From the NCBI RefSeq assembly GCF_029946515.1, contig NZ_JARZHH010000024.1, forward strand, positions 1 to 64,000: a DNA stretch of 64,000 nucleotides, in the 5' to 3' direction. Both the position numbers and the translations under genes were made by a program. The stretch comes from Polyangium sp. 6x1. Its GTDB lineage: Bacteria; Myxococcota_A; Polyangia; Polyangiales; Polyangiaceae. This document shows, piece by piece, positions 56,368 to 64,000 of this stretch (its first letter is position 1; each line of letters begins with the position of its first letter). The notes under the pieces are model-generated. The model was not told the DNA's origin. It was given only the letters and a program-made list of their open reading frames with translations, and made no database searches.

Positions 56368-58713
56368 TCAGGCGATCCCGCCGAGGGGCGGCGGCGCGAC
56401 GCCCGGCGCCTTCGCGGCCTCGAACGCGGCGCAGAGCGCGAGCGCGAGATCACATCGGCCTTCCCGCGCCTCCCCCGCGAGCGCCTCCGCTTGCTGCCGC
56501 TCGTGCACGCGCCACGCGACCTCGTCGATCCCGTACCGCGAAAGCACCTCGTGGAGGGCCACCTGCGCCCCCCACAGGTCGACCTTGATGCGCGCGTACC
56601 GCTCGACCGAGAGCTCGCTGCGCGCGGCGCCGACGCTTCCCGCCGAAGGCACGACGCCTCCCGCCGAAGGCACGACGCTTCCCACCGAAGGCACGACGCT
56701 TCCCGCCGAAGGCATGACGCTTCCCGCCGAAGGCATGACGCTTCCCGCCGAAGGCATGACGCTTCCCGCCGAAGGCATGACGCCTCCCCCCAAATGCATG
56801 CCACCGCCCCCCAAATGCATGCCGCCGCCCGCCAAATGCGTGCTCCCGCCCGCCAAATGCATGCTCCCGCCCGCCAAATGCATGCTCCCGCCCGTCAAAT
56901 GCGTGCTCCGGCCTTCCGAAGGCACGACGCCTCCGCCGGAAGGCACGAGCAGCGGGGAGGCCGCAGGGGTTGGGTTGCCGAACGGCAGCGCAGCATCGGG
57001 CGGAAGCTTCGGCTTGCGCTCGGTCGCCGGCTCGGGCTCCTCCGCCGCGGCGGCCGGCGCCGCGGCACGGAAAGGCAACGCCGACAGCGCGCCCTGCGAA
57101 TCGGGGACGATCGTCCCGGTCCCATCGTCATCCGGCGCGATCGGCGCGTGCTGGAACGGAAGCGGCGCCGCCGCGACGGCGCTCGCCAGCGGGACGAGCG
57201 TGTGCTTCCCGTCGCCACTCGGACCGATCCCGCTGCCCGCGACGAACGGCAGCGGCGCGGGCGCCGTGGTGATCGGCGCGGGGACCCGCGTCTCGGTCCC
57301 GTCGTCGTCCGGATCGATCGGCGGCGGCGCCTTGGCCGGCGCGGGCGCGGGCTTCAGGCTGCTCGCCGGGATCTGGCGCAGCGGGGAGCGCTGAAACGGC
57401 AGGGTCTGGATCTCCTCGGGTTTGCCCACGTTCCCGGGGAGCGTCGCCTCGTCGTCGTCCCGCGCGAACGAAAGCGGCGGACGCTCCCGGCGCGGCTCGG
57501 ACGGCGGAACGGCAGGTGCGCTCGATCGCGCGAACGGAAGCGTGGCCGCGGGCTTCGGAGGCCCATCGCCCAGCATCACCATCGTGCGCGCGGCGGGCGG
57601 CCGTTCGGGCATCGCCAGGGTCTTCGCGACGCTCGGAGCTGCGCTCGGCGGAGCACTCGGCGGCGCGCTCGGCGGAGCACTCACCGGAGCACTCGGCGGC
57701 GCGCTCGGCGCGACCCCCGGACCCACGCGCGGCGCGACGCTCGGCGCCCCTGTCCCCCGCGTCGGCGCGACGACCACGACCCCATCTTCCTTCGCGTGCC
57801 GCAGCGGCACCGCCGCGCGCCACGTCACGCTGCAGACCCCTCGATCCGTATCGATGAGCAGCGTATCCGCGCGCAGCCACACTTCCTGCGGGCTGCCCCC
57901 GCTCCGGGTCACCATCGCCCGCGGCCGCACGTCCTCGACGACCGCGATCACCCGCGGCTGCTCGGGATGCAGGTGTTCGAGGAGGATCTGCGCCTGCGCG
58001 GGCAGCTCGGTGATCTGCTGATCCTGCGGCGCCGCGTTCCAGTACGACGCATCCACGCCCGTGGGCAGCGCCTGCTCGTGCCACCCCTCGTGCGACCACG
58101 CGTTCCGGTGCGCGCGCAGATGCTCGACGCGCGTCGGCCACCGCGCCGCGATCGGCCCGAAGCCGACGGGCGGGATCTCCTGCGTCGGGCTCCGCAACAC
58201 GAACCCCACCGGCTCGAAATTCGGCGGATGTCCCGGCGCGCTCGCGTCGACGCTCACCGGGATCCCCACGGGGTTCCACGACCTCGGCCCGCCCGCCGCC
58301 CGCATCCAGCGCAACGGCATCCGCGTGAACGGCACGGCGTCCGAGAGCCTGCCTTCCGGCAGCCAGTACCGGTCGCCGTACACCGCGATCGCCTTGTTCA
58401 CGGGCCCCACCGCGAGGCGCGCGACGAGCGACGGCACGGCCTTTCCATGGGGCGCCCACGCGTGCCCCACGACGATCACGTCCACGTGCCGCTTGAACGG
58501 CGCGAGATCGTTCGGCAAGCGGACGCTGCGTGGCGACCCGTCCTGCCAGTACATGTCCACCAACTGCGGCGCGTCGGGCGCACCGAGGAGCTCGCACGGC
58601 CCGTTCCGCAGCGCGTACGTCGCCCTGCAAACGACCGTCATCACGAACGCATCGGGCCGAGGCTGCCAGACGAGCTTCGCCACGGCGAGCGGGGGGTTCG
58701 CAGAGACGTGCAC
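56368..58713 (-). CDS. DUF2169 protein with long repeat-bearing tail
   Basis: A 781-aa protein. DUF2169 core 1-315: MHVSANPPLAVAKLVWQPRP, VMTVVCRATYAL, HVDVIVVGHAWAPHGKAVPSL, WNPVGIP, the FGPIAARWPTR segment and VCSVTWRAAVPL. Residues 330-590 are Pro/Ala/Ser-rich, with SAPPSAPP-type runs and repeated TLPFxR segments (LPFAR, LPFQR, LPFQH, LPFRA). Then 15 heptapeptide repeats cover about 590-695. A final folded stretch of 80 residues is helical (YARIKVDLWGAQVALHEVL). The tail recalls that of the 1-1406 gene. Divergent from kamD, 121 bases apart. Confidence 0.87.
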   Translation of the reverse strand: MHVSANPPLAVAKLVWQPRPDAFVMTVVCRATYALRNGPCELLGAPDAPQLVDMYWQDGSPRSVRLPNDLAPFKRHVDVIVVGHAWAPHGKAVPSLVARLAVGPVNKAIAVYGDRYWLPEGRLSDAVPFTRMPLRWMRAAGGPRSWNPVGIPVSVDASAPGHPPNFEPVGFVLRSPTQEIPPVGFGPIAARWPTRVEHLRAHRNAWSHEGWHEQALPTGVDASYWNAAPQDQQITELPAQAQILLEHLHPEQPRVIAVVEDVRPRAMVTRSGGSPQEVWLRADTLLIDTDRGVCSVTWRAAVPLRHAKEDGVVVVAPTRGTGAPSVAPRVGPGVAPSAPPSAPVSAPPSAPPSAPPSAAPSVAKTLAMPERPPAARTMVMLGDGPPKPAATLPFARSSAPAVPPSEPRRERPPLSFARDDDEATLPGNVGKPEEIQTLPFQRSPLRQIPASSLKPAPAPAKAPPPIDPDDDGTETRVPAPITTAPAPLPFVAGSGIGPSGDGKHTLVPLASAVAAAPLPFQHAPIAPDDDGTGTIVPDSQGALSALPFRAAAPAAAAEEPEPATERKPKLPPDAALPFGNPTPAASPLLVPSGGGVVPSEGRSTHLTGGSMHLAGGSMHLAGGSTHLAGGGMHLGGGGMHLGGGVMPSAGSVMPSAGSVMPSAGSVMPSAGSVVPSVGSVVPSAGGVVPSAGSVGAARSELSVERYARIKVDLWGAQVALHEVLSRYGIDEVAWRVHERQQAEALAGEAREGRCDLALALCAAFEAAKAPGVAPPPLGGIA
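56632..56946 (-). repeat. Fifteen in-frame 21-base repeats (two heptapeptide types)
   Basis: Inside the DUF2169 gene. From the N-terminal side there are two heptads of PS type, six of HL type (MHLAGGS and variants) and seven of PS type (MPSAGSV and variants), each exactly 21 bases, 315 in all. Four consecutive PS units are nearly identical at DNA level, a sign of recent slippage. The repeats insert His every seven residues in the HL block. Confidence 0.9.
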
Positions 58714-58834
58714 GGTGCGAGCTTACCATCACGCCGCTCGCTCGATGAGCGCTCGGATCACGCGCTCGGGCGCGGCTCTCGGGCCGAACCCTCGTCGTTG
58801 ACAATCGGGCCCATCCGCGCCATTTCCGAGCGCC

Positions 58835-60385
58835 ATGGCCAAGGTCCCCCTCGATCACGCGACCGTCGACGCGTGCCGCGCTGCGGCGGCCGCGATCGCC
58901 GACGACGTCCAGCGCTTCATCGACCGCCACACGACCGTGGGCATCGAGCGCACCGTCGCGCGCTCCTACGGCGTCACGGGCGCGGATCCCGAGGGCACGC
59001 CGCTCGCCAACGCGCTCGTCGACCGCATCCACAAGGCGGGACACGCGGGCCGCGGCGTCGCGTACTTCCTCGGACGCGCGCTCCTCGAAGGCGCGAGCTC
59101 CGCGCAGGAGGCGGCCGAGCAGCTCGCGTACGGCGGCGCCTCGCTCGACGTGGAGGGCGGCCCCACGACGAACGAATGCCGCGGCGCCCTCGAGCTCGAG
59201 ACCCAGCGGGCGATCGGACGCATCGACGAGGCGCGCCGCGCGCGCGAGCGGTTCAAGAGCCGCTTCCCCGAGGCCGAGCTCCCGCTCAAATACGTCATCG
59301 TCGCGACCGGCAACATCTACGACGACGCGGTCCAGGCCAAGGCCGCGCGCTTCGCCGGGGCGGACATCGTCGCGGTCATCCGCGCGACGGCGCAATCGCT
59401 CCTCGATTACGTGCCCGAGGGCCCGACGACCGAGGGCTATGGCGGGACGTACGCCACGCAGGAGAACTTCCGCATCATCCGCAAAGCCGCGGACGAGGCG
59501 AGCGAGGAGACCGGAAAATACCTCGCCCAGACGAACTACTCCTCGGGCCTTTGCATGAGCGAGATCGCGTGGATGGCGGCGGTCGAGCGGCTCGACATGC
59601 TCCTCAACGACGCGATGTACGGCATCCTCTTCCGCGACATCAACATGGAGCGGACGTTCGTCGATCAATACTTCTCGCGCCGCATCGTCGCCCGCAGCGG
59701 AATCGTCATCAACACGGGCGAGGACAACTACCTGACGACGGCCGACGCGGTGGAGAAAGCGCACACCGTGCTCGCCTCGCAGTTCATCAACGAGGCGTTC
59801 GCGCGGCGCGCGGGGCTCTCGGACGAGCAGATGGGCCTCGGGCACGCGTTCGAGATCGACCCCTGGCTCGAGGACAGCTTCCTCTTCGAGGTCGCGCAGG
59901 CGCAGCTCATCCGGCAGATCTTCGACAAGCACCCCATCAAATGGATGCCGCCCACGAAATTCAAGACGGGCGACGTCTTCCACAGCCACGTGCACGACGC
60001 GATGTTCAACCTCGCGGGCGTCATGACGCACCAATCGATCGAGCTGCTCGGCATGTTCAGCGAGGCGATCCACACGCCCTTGCTCATGGACCGGTACCTC
60101 GCGCTGAAGAGCGCGAAATACGTCTTCGGCACGGCGAGGCACCTCGGCGACGAGATCCAGTGGAAGCCCGGCGGCATCGTGGAGCGGCGCGCGAAAGAGG
60201 TGCTGCACAAGGCGCACGAGCTGCTCGATCAGGTGAAGGGCGACGGCATCTGGGACGCGATCGGCGGGGGCGCATTCGGCGACGTGAAGCGCAAGCGCAC
60301 GGGCGGCAAGGGCCACGCCGGCGTGGCGGCGCGTGATCCCGAGTATTTGAACCCGATCCTCGACGAGCTCGAAGGAGGCCGCTGA
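58835..60385 (+). CDS. kamD: Lysine 5,6-aminomutase alpha subunit
   Basis: A 516-aa protein matching the alpha subunit of D-lysine/L-beta-lysine 5,6-aminomutase (D-lysine to 2,5-diaminohexanoate). Segments seen: ARSYGVTGADPEGTPLANALVDRI, YVIVATGNIYDDAVQAKAAR, ADIVAVIRATAQSLLDYVPEGPTTEGYGGTYATQENFR, SGLCMSEIAWMAA, DAMYGILFRDINM, PPTKFKTGDVFHSHVHDAMFNL. Length is that of KamD; the ornithine aminomutase large subunit would be longer with an internal B12 domain. It forms a TIM barrel that binds PLP and adenosylcobalamin with the beta subunit, which starts three bases after its stop. Downstream lysine fermentation genes are absent here. Confidence 0.94.
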   Translation: MAKVPLDHATVDACRAAAAAIADDVQRFIDRHTTVGIERTVARSYGVTGADPEGTPLANALVDRIHKAGHAGRGVAYFLGRALLEGASSAQEAAEQLAYGGASLDVEGGPTTNECRGALELETQRAIGRIDEARRARERFKSRFPEAELPLKYVIVATGNIYDDAVQAKAARFAGADIVAVIRATAQSLLDYVPEGPTTEGYGGTYATQENFRIIRKAADEASEETGKYLAQTNYSSGLCMSEIAWMAAVERLDMLLNDAMYGILFRDINMERTFVDQYFSRRIVARSGIVINTGEDNYLTTADAVEKAHTVLASQFINEAFARRAGLSDEQMGLGHAFEIDPWLEDSFLFEVAQAQLIRQIFDKHPIKWMPPTKFKTGDVFHSHVHDAMFNLAGVMTHQSIELLGMFSEAIHTPLLMDRYLALKSAKYVFGTARHLGDEIQWKPGGIVERRAKEVLHKAHELLDQVKGDGIWDAIGGGAFGDVKRKRTGGKGHAGVAARDPEYLNPILDELEGGR

Positions 60386-60387
60386 CC

Positions 60388-61143
60388 ATGGCGAAATGGC
60401 TACGCGCGTACGGGGACCGTGAAGGCGACGGGATGGTGCAGATGACCTTCACGCTCGCGATCCTGCCCGGGGACCGCGCGAAGGAGGCGGCGAAGCGCTT
60501 CGCCGAGGCCCACGGCCTCAAGGACCCGCTCGTCACCACGATGGAGCAATGCTCCCAGCAGCACACGTATTTCGTGGCCTACGGGCACTCGGCGCACCAG
60601 ATCGACATCGACACCATCGACGTCGCCGAGCTCGCCGCGAAGCCGCTCGACCGCGAGCAGATCGAGGCCATGGGCAAGAACCTCGGCCGCAAGATCGTCG
60701 TGGTCGGCGCCTGCACGGGCTCGGACGCGCATACCGTCGGGATCGACGCGATCCTCAATTACAAGGGATTCGCCGGGGAAAAGGGCCTCGAGAGCTACAA
60801 GTGCTTCGACGCGCACAACCTCGGCGCGCAGGTCGAAAACGTCGAGCTCGCCGAGCGCGCCAAGGCGCTCGGGGCCGACGCGATCCTCGTCTCGCAGGTC
60901 ATCACGCAGCGCAACTGCCACAAGGAGAACGCGGCCGCGCTCGTCGATCTCCTGAAGAAACAAGGCGTGCGCGACAAGTTCCTCCTCCTCCTCGGCGGCC
61001 CGCGCATCGACAACAAGCTCGCGCTCGAGCTCGGTTACGAGGGCGGCTTTGGCCCCGGCACGAAGCCCTCCACGGTCGCCGCGTTCGTGGCCGAGGAGAT
61101 CCTCCGCCGCGCCCGCGGCACCCAGGTCGATCCGCGGCGATAG
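60388..61143 (+). CDS. kamE: Lysine 5,6-aminomutase beta subunit, B12- and PLP-binding
   Basis: A 251-aa protein. The cobalamin motif DAHTVG (Asp113, His115, Gly118) gives base-off/His-on B12 binding. Lys126, eleven residues after that His, corresponds to the PLP-forming Lys144 of the Clostridium sticklandii enzyme (His133 to Lys144, same spacing). SQVITQRNCHKEN and LLLGGPRIDN complete the Rossmann-like B12 domain. The N-terminal 80 residues are the dimerisation domain. GGAGG precedes the ATG. It forms an alpha2beta2 enzyme with KamD. Confidence 0.95.
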   Translation: MAKWLRAYGDREGDGMVQMTFTLAILPGDRAKEAAKRFAEAHGLKDPLVTTMEQCSQQHTYFVAYGHSAHQIDIDTIDVAELAAKPLDREQIEAMGKNLGRKIVVVGACTGSDAHTVGIDAILNYKGFAGEKGLESYKCFDAHNLGAQVENVELAERAKALGADAILVSQVITQRNCHKENAAALVDLLKKQGVRDKFLLLLGGPRIDNKLALELGYEGGFGPGTKPSTVAAFVAEEILRRARGTQVDPRR

Positions 61144-61203
61144 ACGCTGCGCCTCCCTCGTTCGACAATCACGCGCCCCATCTTCCATCGACCGTGTCGC
61201 GCG

Positions 61204-61256
61204 GCCGTGACATCGGTACGCCGCCGTGACGCCCGCTGTCACGCGGCCGTGACAGC
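61204..61256. promoter_or_regulatory. Operator-like repeat cluster (three GCCGTGAC plus a 22-bp palindrome)
   Basis: GCCGTGAC occurs at 61204-61211, 61223-61230 and 61246-61253, at intervals of 19 and 23 bases. The last copy is half of a perfect palindrome at 61235-61256, with arms GCTGTCACG and CGTGACAGC and a CGGC centre. It lies about 130-180 bases before the ATG at 61389. Spacing near two helical turns suggests cooperative binding; the factor is unknown. The rest of 61144-61388 holds no gene. Confidence 0.55.
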
Positions 61257-61388
61257 GCTCCCCTGCCGGTGCGTGCGCGCTTCGGAAATCCGCGTTTTCG
61301 CGGGGCCGCGCGCTCCGGCACGCTCATTGCGATGCTCTCGTTCATACCGGCCACGAAGCAAATGGCCACGACCAGGAGCACGATTCCC

Positions 61389-62402
61389 ATGAGCAAGACG
61401 ACCCTCGCCAAGGCCCGCACCCTCGCGCTGACCTTCCCCCTGCTTCTTGCAGCCACCACGATGGCGTGTGTCGGCGCGGACGCCCCCGAGGATGCGGAGC
61501 TCGCTCCGACGCCGGCCGATACCGCGTCCGCTCGCCTCGACGGCGACGGCGAATCCCTCGCGCCGACGGCGGCCGCCTCCGCCATGACCCGCGACAACAG
61601 CGCCCCGTGCGGCGATCGGACCCTCGCCGTGGTGCATGCCCGCTCCGGCGCCACGTACGTGTTCTGCGGCATGGGCAATGGGAAAACGGGCGTCCTGGAG
61701 GAGCTCCCCGCCGACGGGAGCGCGGAGAGCGTGCTCGACACGTACACGACGCCCGTCGAGCTCCTGCGCGCCGTCGCGCCCGAAAACACGCTGCTCCCCG
61801 ACAGCCTCGTCATCGACGTCGAGCGGGGCGCCCACACGAGGGCGGAGCTCGAGCACCAGCCGATGAAGCCGGTCACGCTCGGACTCCCGAAGGCGCCGAA
61901 CCCCGCGACGCTGGTCGAGAGCTATTACTGCGCGAACCCGGCCGAGTTCGGTTATGCGTACGGCTGGAACGCCTCCTTCGTCCCGTTCGTCGAGGAGTTC
62001 GTCGAGGACTATTCCGATTGCTCGCTGCACCTCTGGTACACGGGCGCCTCCGGCCCCTGGGCGACCCACCAGCGCACGGCGAGCACCTACCAGGTCCAGG
62101 ACGACTACGGTCCGCCGTACGCCACCGCGTGCGCGGGCAAGGAGCACGTCCTCTCGTGCAATGGCAGCACGCTGTTCGAGGCATTCCGGAAGGAGACGCC
62201 GTCGTCCGACTGGACGACCTCGCTCAGCTACTGGGTTTCGGACGGCGGCATCGCGACGTGGAAGATGTACGCGTCCGATTGCCAGGGGACGAGCGACCGT
62301 GACGACATGCGCTACACGGGCAGCAGCGAGCCCGGCGCCAGCCACTACTACTCCACGATCTTCATCAAGTGGCTCGGCGGCGGCTTCTGCGACTTCAAGT
62401 GA
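61389..62402 (+). CDS. Secreted protein of unknown function
   Basis: A 337-aa exported protein. MSKTTLAKARTLALTFPLLL is a signal; the following ATTMAC may be a weak lipobox (Cys27). After an acidic/Ala-rich linker comes a domain with VVHARSGATYVFCGMGNGKTGVLEELPADG, and a C-terminal half with four further Cys and many Tyr/Trp (ESYYCANPAEFGYAYGW, DCSLHLWYTGASGPW, ATWKMYASDCQG, WLGGGFCDFK). No family recognised; disulfides are likely. The ATG at 61389 is chosen because the signal starts directly; an upstream ATG at 61332 would add 19 residues. Confidence 0.72.
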   Translation: MSKTTLAKARTLALTFPLLLAATTMACVGADAPEDAELAPTPADTASARLDGDGESLAPTAAASAMTRDNSAPCGDRTLAVVHARSGATYVFCGMGNGKTGVLEELPADGSAESVLDTYTTPVELLRAVAPENTLLPDSLVIDVERGAHTRAELEHQPMKPVTLGLPKAPNPATLVESYYCANPAEFGYAYGWNASFVPFVEEFVEDYSDCSLHLWYTGASGPWATHQRTASTYQVQDDYGPPYATACAGKEHVLSCNGSTLFEAFRKETPSSDWTTSLSYWVSDGGIATWKMYASDCQGTSDRDDMRYTGSSEPGASHYYSTIFIKWLGGGFCDFK

Positions 62403-62414
62403 GCCGCAGCGGGC

Positions 62415-63257
62415 TCATCGCAGGGCCGCCGCGTGGTGCTCCACGTGGTCCCGCATGAACGTCGCGATGAAATAGTAGCTGTGGTCGTACCCCGCCTGCA
62501 TCCGCAGCGTCAGCGGATGCCCCGCGGCCTCGCACGCCGCGCGGAAGAGCTCCGGCTGCAATTCCCGCGCGAGGAATGGATCCGCGTCCCCCTGGTCGAT
62601 CAGGATCGGCAGCCGCTCCTTCGCCTCGCGCACGAGCGCCGTCGCGTCCCACGCCTTCCACGCCTCCCGGTCCGCGCCGAGATACGCAGAGAGCGCCTTT
62701 TCACCCCAGGGCACCTGGCTCGGCGCCACGATCGGCGAGAACGCCGACACCGATCGATATCGCCCCGGGTGCTTCAGGGCGAGCACGAGCGCGCCATGCC
62801 CGCCCATCGAATGCCCGAAGATCCCCCGACGGTCCGGGAGCGCCGGCAGGTGCGCCTCCACGAGCGCCGGGAGCTCCTCCGCCACGTATTCGTGCATTCG
62901 ATAATGCCGCGCCCAGGGCGCCTCGGTCGCGTCCACGTAAAACCCGGCGCCTTGCCCGAGATCGTAGGCCGGATCGTCCGCCACCCCCTCGCCGCGCGGG
63001 CTCGTGTCCGGCGCGACCACGATGATCCCGTGCCGCGCCGCGTGCTCCTGCACGCCCGCCTTCGTCACGAAGTTCTGCTCCGTGCACGTGAGCCCGGAGA
63101 GCCAGTAGAGCACGGGGCAGCGCCCGGACTCGGCCTGCGGGGGCAGGTAGACGCCCACGTTCATGCTACAGCCGAGCGCGCGCGATTCGTGCCGCAGCAC
63201 CTTCTGGTGGCCGCCGAAGGAGCGGTTCGTCGAGACCTGGGTGAAGGGGTTCGTCAT
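62415..63257 (-). CDS. fghA: S-formylglutathione hydrolase
   Basis: A 280-aa serine esterase of the esterase-D family that hydrolyses S-formylglutathione to glutathione and formate. The nucleophile is Ser150 in GHSMGGHGAL, with LIDQGDADPFL (Asp) and AGYDHSYYFI (His) completing the triad. WLSGLTCTEQNF and DTSPRGEGV are the other family signatures. Length and motifs match FghA/FrmB. Formaldehyde from methanethiol oxidation (mtoX in this window) would be one use. The partner glutathione-dependent formaldehyde dehydrogenase is not present here. The start at 63257 fits the family N-terminus; upstream in-frame codons are not conserved. Confidence 0.94.
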   Translation of the reverse strand: MTNPFTQVSTNRSFGGHQKVLRHESRALGCSMNVGVYLPPQAESGRCPVLYWLSGLTCTEQNFVTKAGVQEHAARHGIIVVAPDTSPRGEGVADDPAYDLGQGAGFYVDATEAPWARHYRMHEYVAEELPALVEAHLPALPDRRGIFGHSMGGHGALVLALKHPGRYRSVSAFSPIVAPSQVPWGEKALSAYLGADREAWKAWDATALVREAKERLPILIDQGDADPFLARELQPELFRAACEAAGHPLTLRMQAGYDHSYYFIATFMRDHVEHHAAALR

Positions 63258-63298
63258 GGGGGCCGCGAGACTAGCCGAACAAGCGCCCGCGGCGCAAT

Positions 63299-64000
63299 TC
63301 AGAGCTCCGCGCTCGTCATCCACTTCGGGTTCCTCTCGGTCCCGTCGAATTGCTTCGTGTTCTTGAACGGCTCGTACTGACCGCTCCGGCCCGCCGGCGC
63401 CGTCCGCGCGAGCAGCGCCTCCTTCTCCTCGCGCCGCATCGGCTCGAACGTATAGGCCGCATGGAGCGCCTGCTCCAGCACGCCCACCGTGTCGCAGCCC
63501 GTGATCACGACCGACGTCGGCAGCGACATCGCGTAGCGCAGGCATTCCGGCGCGCTCACCGCGCCGCTCTCCAGCAAGATCCCCGACGCCAGCGGCTTCA
63601 TCCCGAGCACGCCGATGTCGTGCGCCGCGAGCACCGGCAAGACCTCCTTCTCGAAGCTCTTGTAATGCGGATCCATCGGGTTCAGCGGCATCTGCACCGT
63701 GTCGAACGTGAACCCGTTGTCGAACCCCGCCTTCAGCATGGCCAGGTGGTACGCCGGATCCTTGTGCCCGGTAAAACCGATATATCTGATCTTTCCAGCC
63801 TGCCGCGCCGAGAGCAGCGCCTCCATCGTCCCGTCGGGCCCGAAGACCCGCGCCGGATCACTCCCGCGGATCACCTCGTGGATCTGCACGAGATCGATCA
63901 CGTCCGTCCGCAGGCGCTTCAGCGATTGATCGAGCTGCTCGGCCGCCGATTGCCGCGTGCGGCCGTCGAGCTTCGTCATCAAGAACGCCTTTTGCCGGTA
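63299..64000 (-). CDS. Aldo/keto reductase (5' end outside window)
   Basis: The frame is open to the window edge, so the N-terminus with the catalytic Asp-Tyr pair is missing. The 234 residues seen begin YRQKAFLMTKLDGRT and carry LDQSLKRLRTDVIDLVQIHEV (the family helix with DLxQIH), GKIRYIGFTGHKDP, FDTVQMPLNPMD and ECLRYAMSLPTSVVITGCDTVGVLEQAL. These match predicted AKRs of the YghZ/AKR type that use NADPH. A CxxC ferredoxin-like C-terminus seen in some relatives is absent. Downstream fghA is 42 bases away on the same strand. Confidence 0.88.
   Translation of the reverse strand, partial: YRQKAFLMTKLDGRTRQSAAEQLDQSLKRLRTDVIDLVQIHEVIRGSDPARVFGPDGTMEALLSARQAGKIRYIGFTGHKDPAYHLAMLKAGFDNGFTFDTVQMPLNPMDPHYKSFEKEVLPVLAAHDIGVLGMKPLASGILLESGAVSAPECLRYAMSLPTSVVITGCDTVGVLEQALHAAYTFEPMRREEKEALLARTAPAGRSGQYEPFKNTKQFDGTERNPKWMTSAEL

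Noticed and set aside
56632-56946. Regular repeats considered as a CRISPR array
   Set aside because: Units are 21 bases, contiguous with no spacers, and in frame within a coding sequence.
55831-60336. 1501-codon plus-strand open frame
   Set aside because: Antisense to the DUF6484-like and DUF2169 genes and out of frame with kamD; the RRRHDAS runs are the mirror of the heptad repeats.

Overview
The window comes from a high-GC (roughly 70%) Gram-negative genome, most probably a myxobacterium of the Polyangium/Sorangium type. Evidence: a Ser/Thr-kinase fused to an NtrC-type activator, many Cys-lipidated proteins of unknown function, a multi-GAF hybrid histidine kinase, RsbR-like STAS proteins and an orphan VgrG/DUF2169 island. 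No rRNA, tRNA, CRISPR array, integrase or transposase was seen.

Layout. (1) 1-1406 is the start of a DUF2169 protein that runs off the left edge. (2) 1466-2997 is a TetR/short-chain dehydrogenase pair behind a near-perfect 32-bp operator. (3) 3015-3351 is the first copy of a 337-bp, eight-hairpin repeat; the second copy, inverted, is at 19740-20076. (4) 3365-15891 holds a membrane protein coupled to a methanethiol-oxidase-type selenium-binding protein, a lipoprotein, a 1463-aa kinase/ATPase/TPR/GAF/sigma-54-activator fusion, an HEWGT lipoprotein and a hybrid histidine kinase. (5) 15925-24443 contains STAS proteins, a mini cyanovirin-like secreted protein, a DsbA-fold isomerase, a frameshifted gene remnant, a VOC protein, an NmrA-like protein, an EEP phosphatase/nuclease and a large secreted lipoprotein.

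(6) 24812-29429 is a kdpFABC potassium pump operon with an extra 26-aa leader membrane peptide and no kdpDE nearby. (7) 29471-31600 is a P450/MerR pair with related operator sequences in front of both genes and 3' ends that overlap convergently; it looks acquired, perhaps from an actinobacterium. (8) 31637-34106 is a probable zinc-responsive block: a COG0523 GTPase coupled to a zinc-independent L33, plus two unknown proteins, with a shared GTTGCAAC-core motif in both promoter regions. (9) 34137-38332 holds membrane proteins and lipoproteins of unknown role.

(10) 38466-58713 is a type VI secretion spike/cargo island without sheath or baseplate genes: a dead trypsin-like/TPR protein, DUF2169, three tandem VgrGs, an unknown protein, a PAAR-like (DUF4150) protein with a long membrane-active-looking C-terminus, a second DUF2169, a ketosynthase-fold pseudoenzyme, a HEAT-like protein and, convergently, a DUF6484/DUF3540-like protein and a third DUF2169 protein with 15 heptapeptide repeats. 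Many of these genes overlap by 1-4 bases, which suggests equimolar assembly. (11) 58835-61143 encodes both subunits of lysine 5,6-aminomutase. (12) 61204-64000 has an operator-like repeat cluster, a secreted protein, S-formylglutathione hydrolase and the 3' part of an aldo/keto reductase.

The items most worth follow-up are the paired eight-hairpin repeat, where two stems carry compensatory base-pair changes, and the VgrG island with its inactive-enzyme components.
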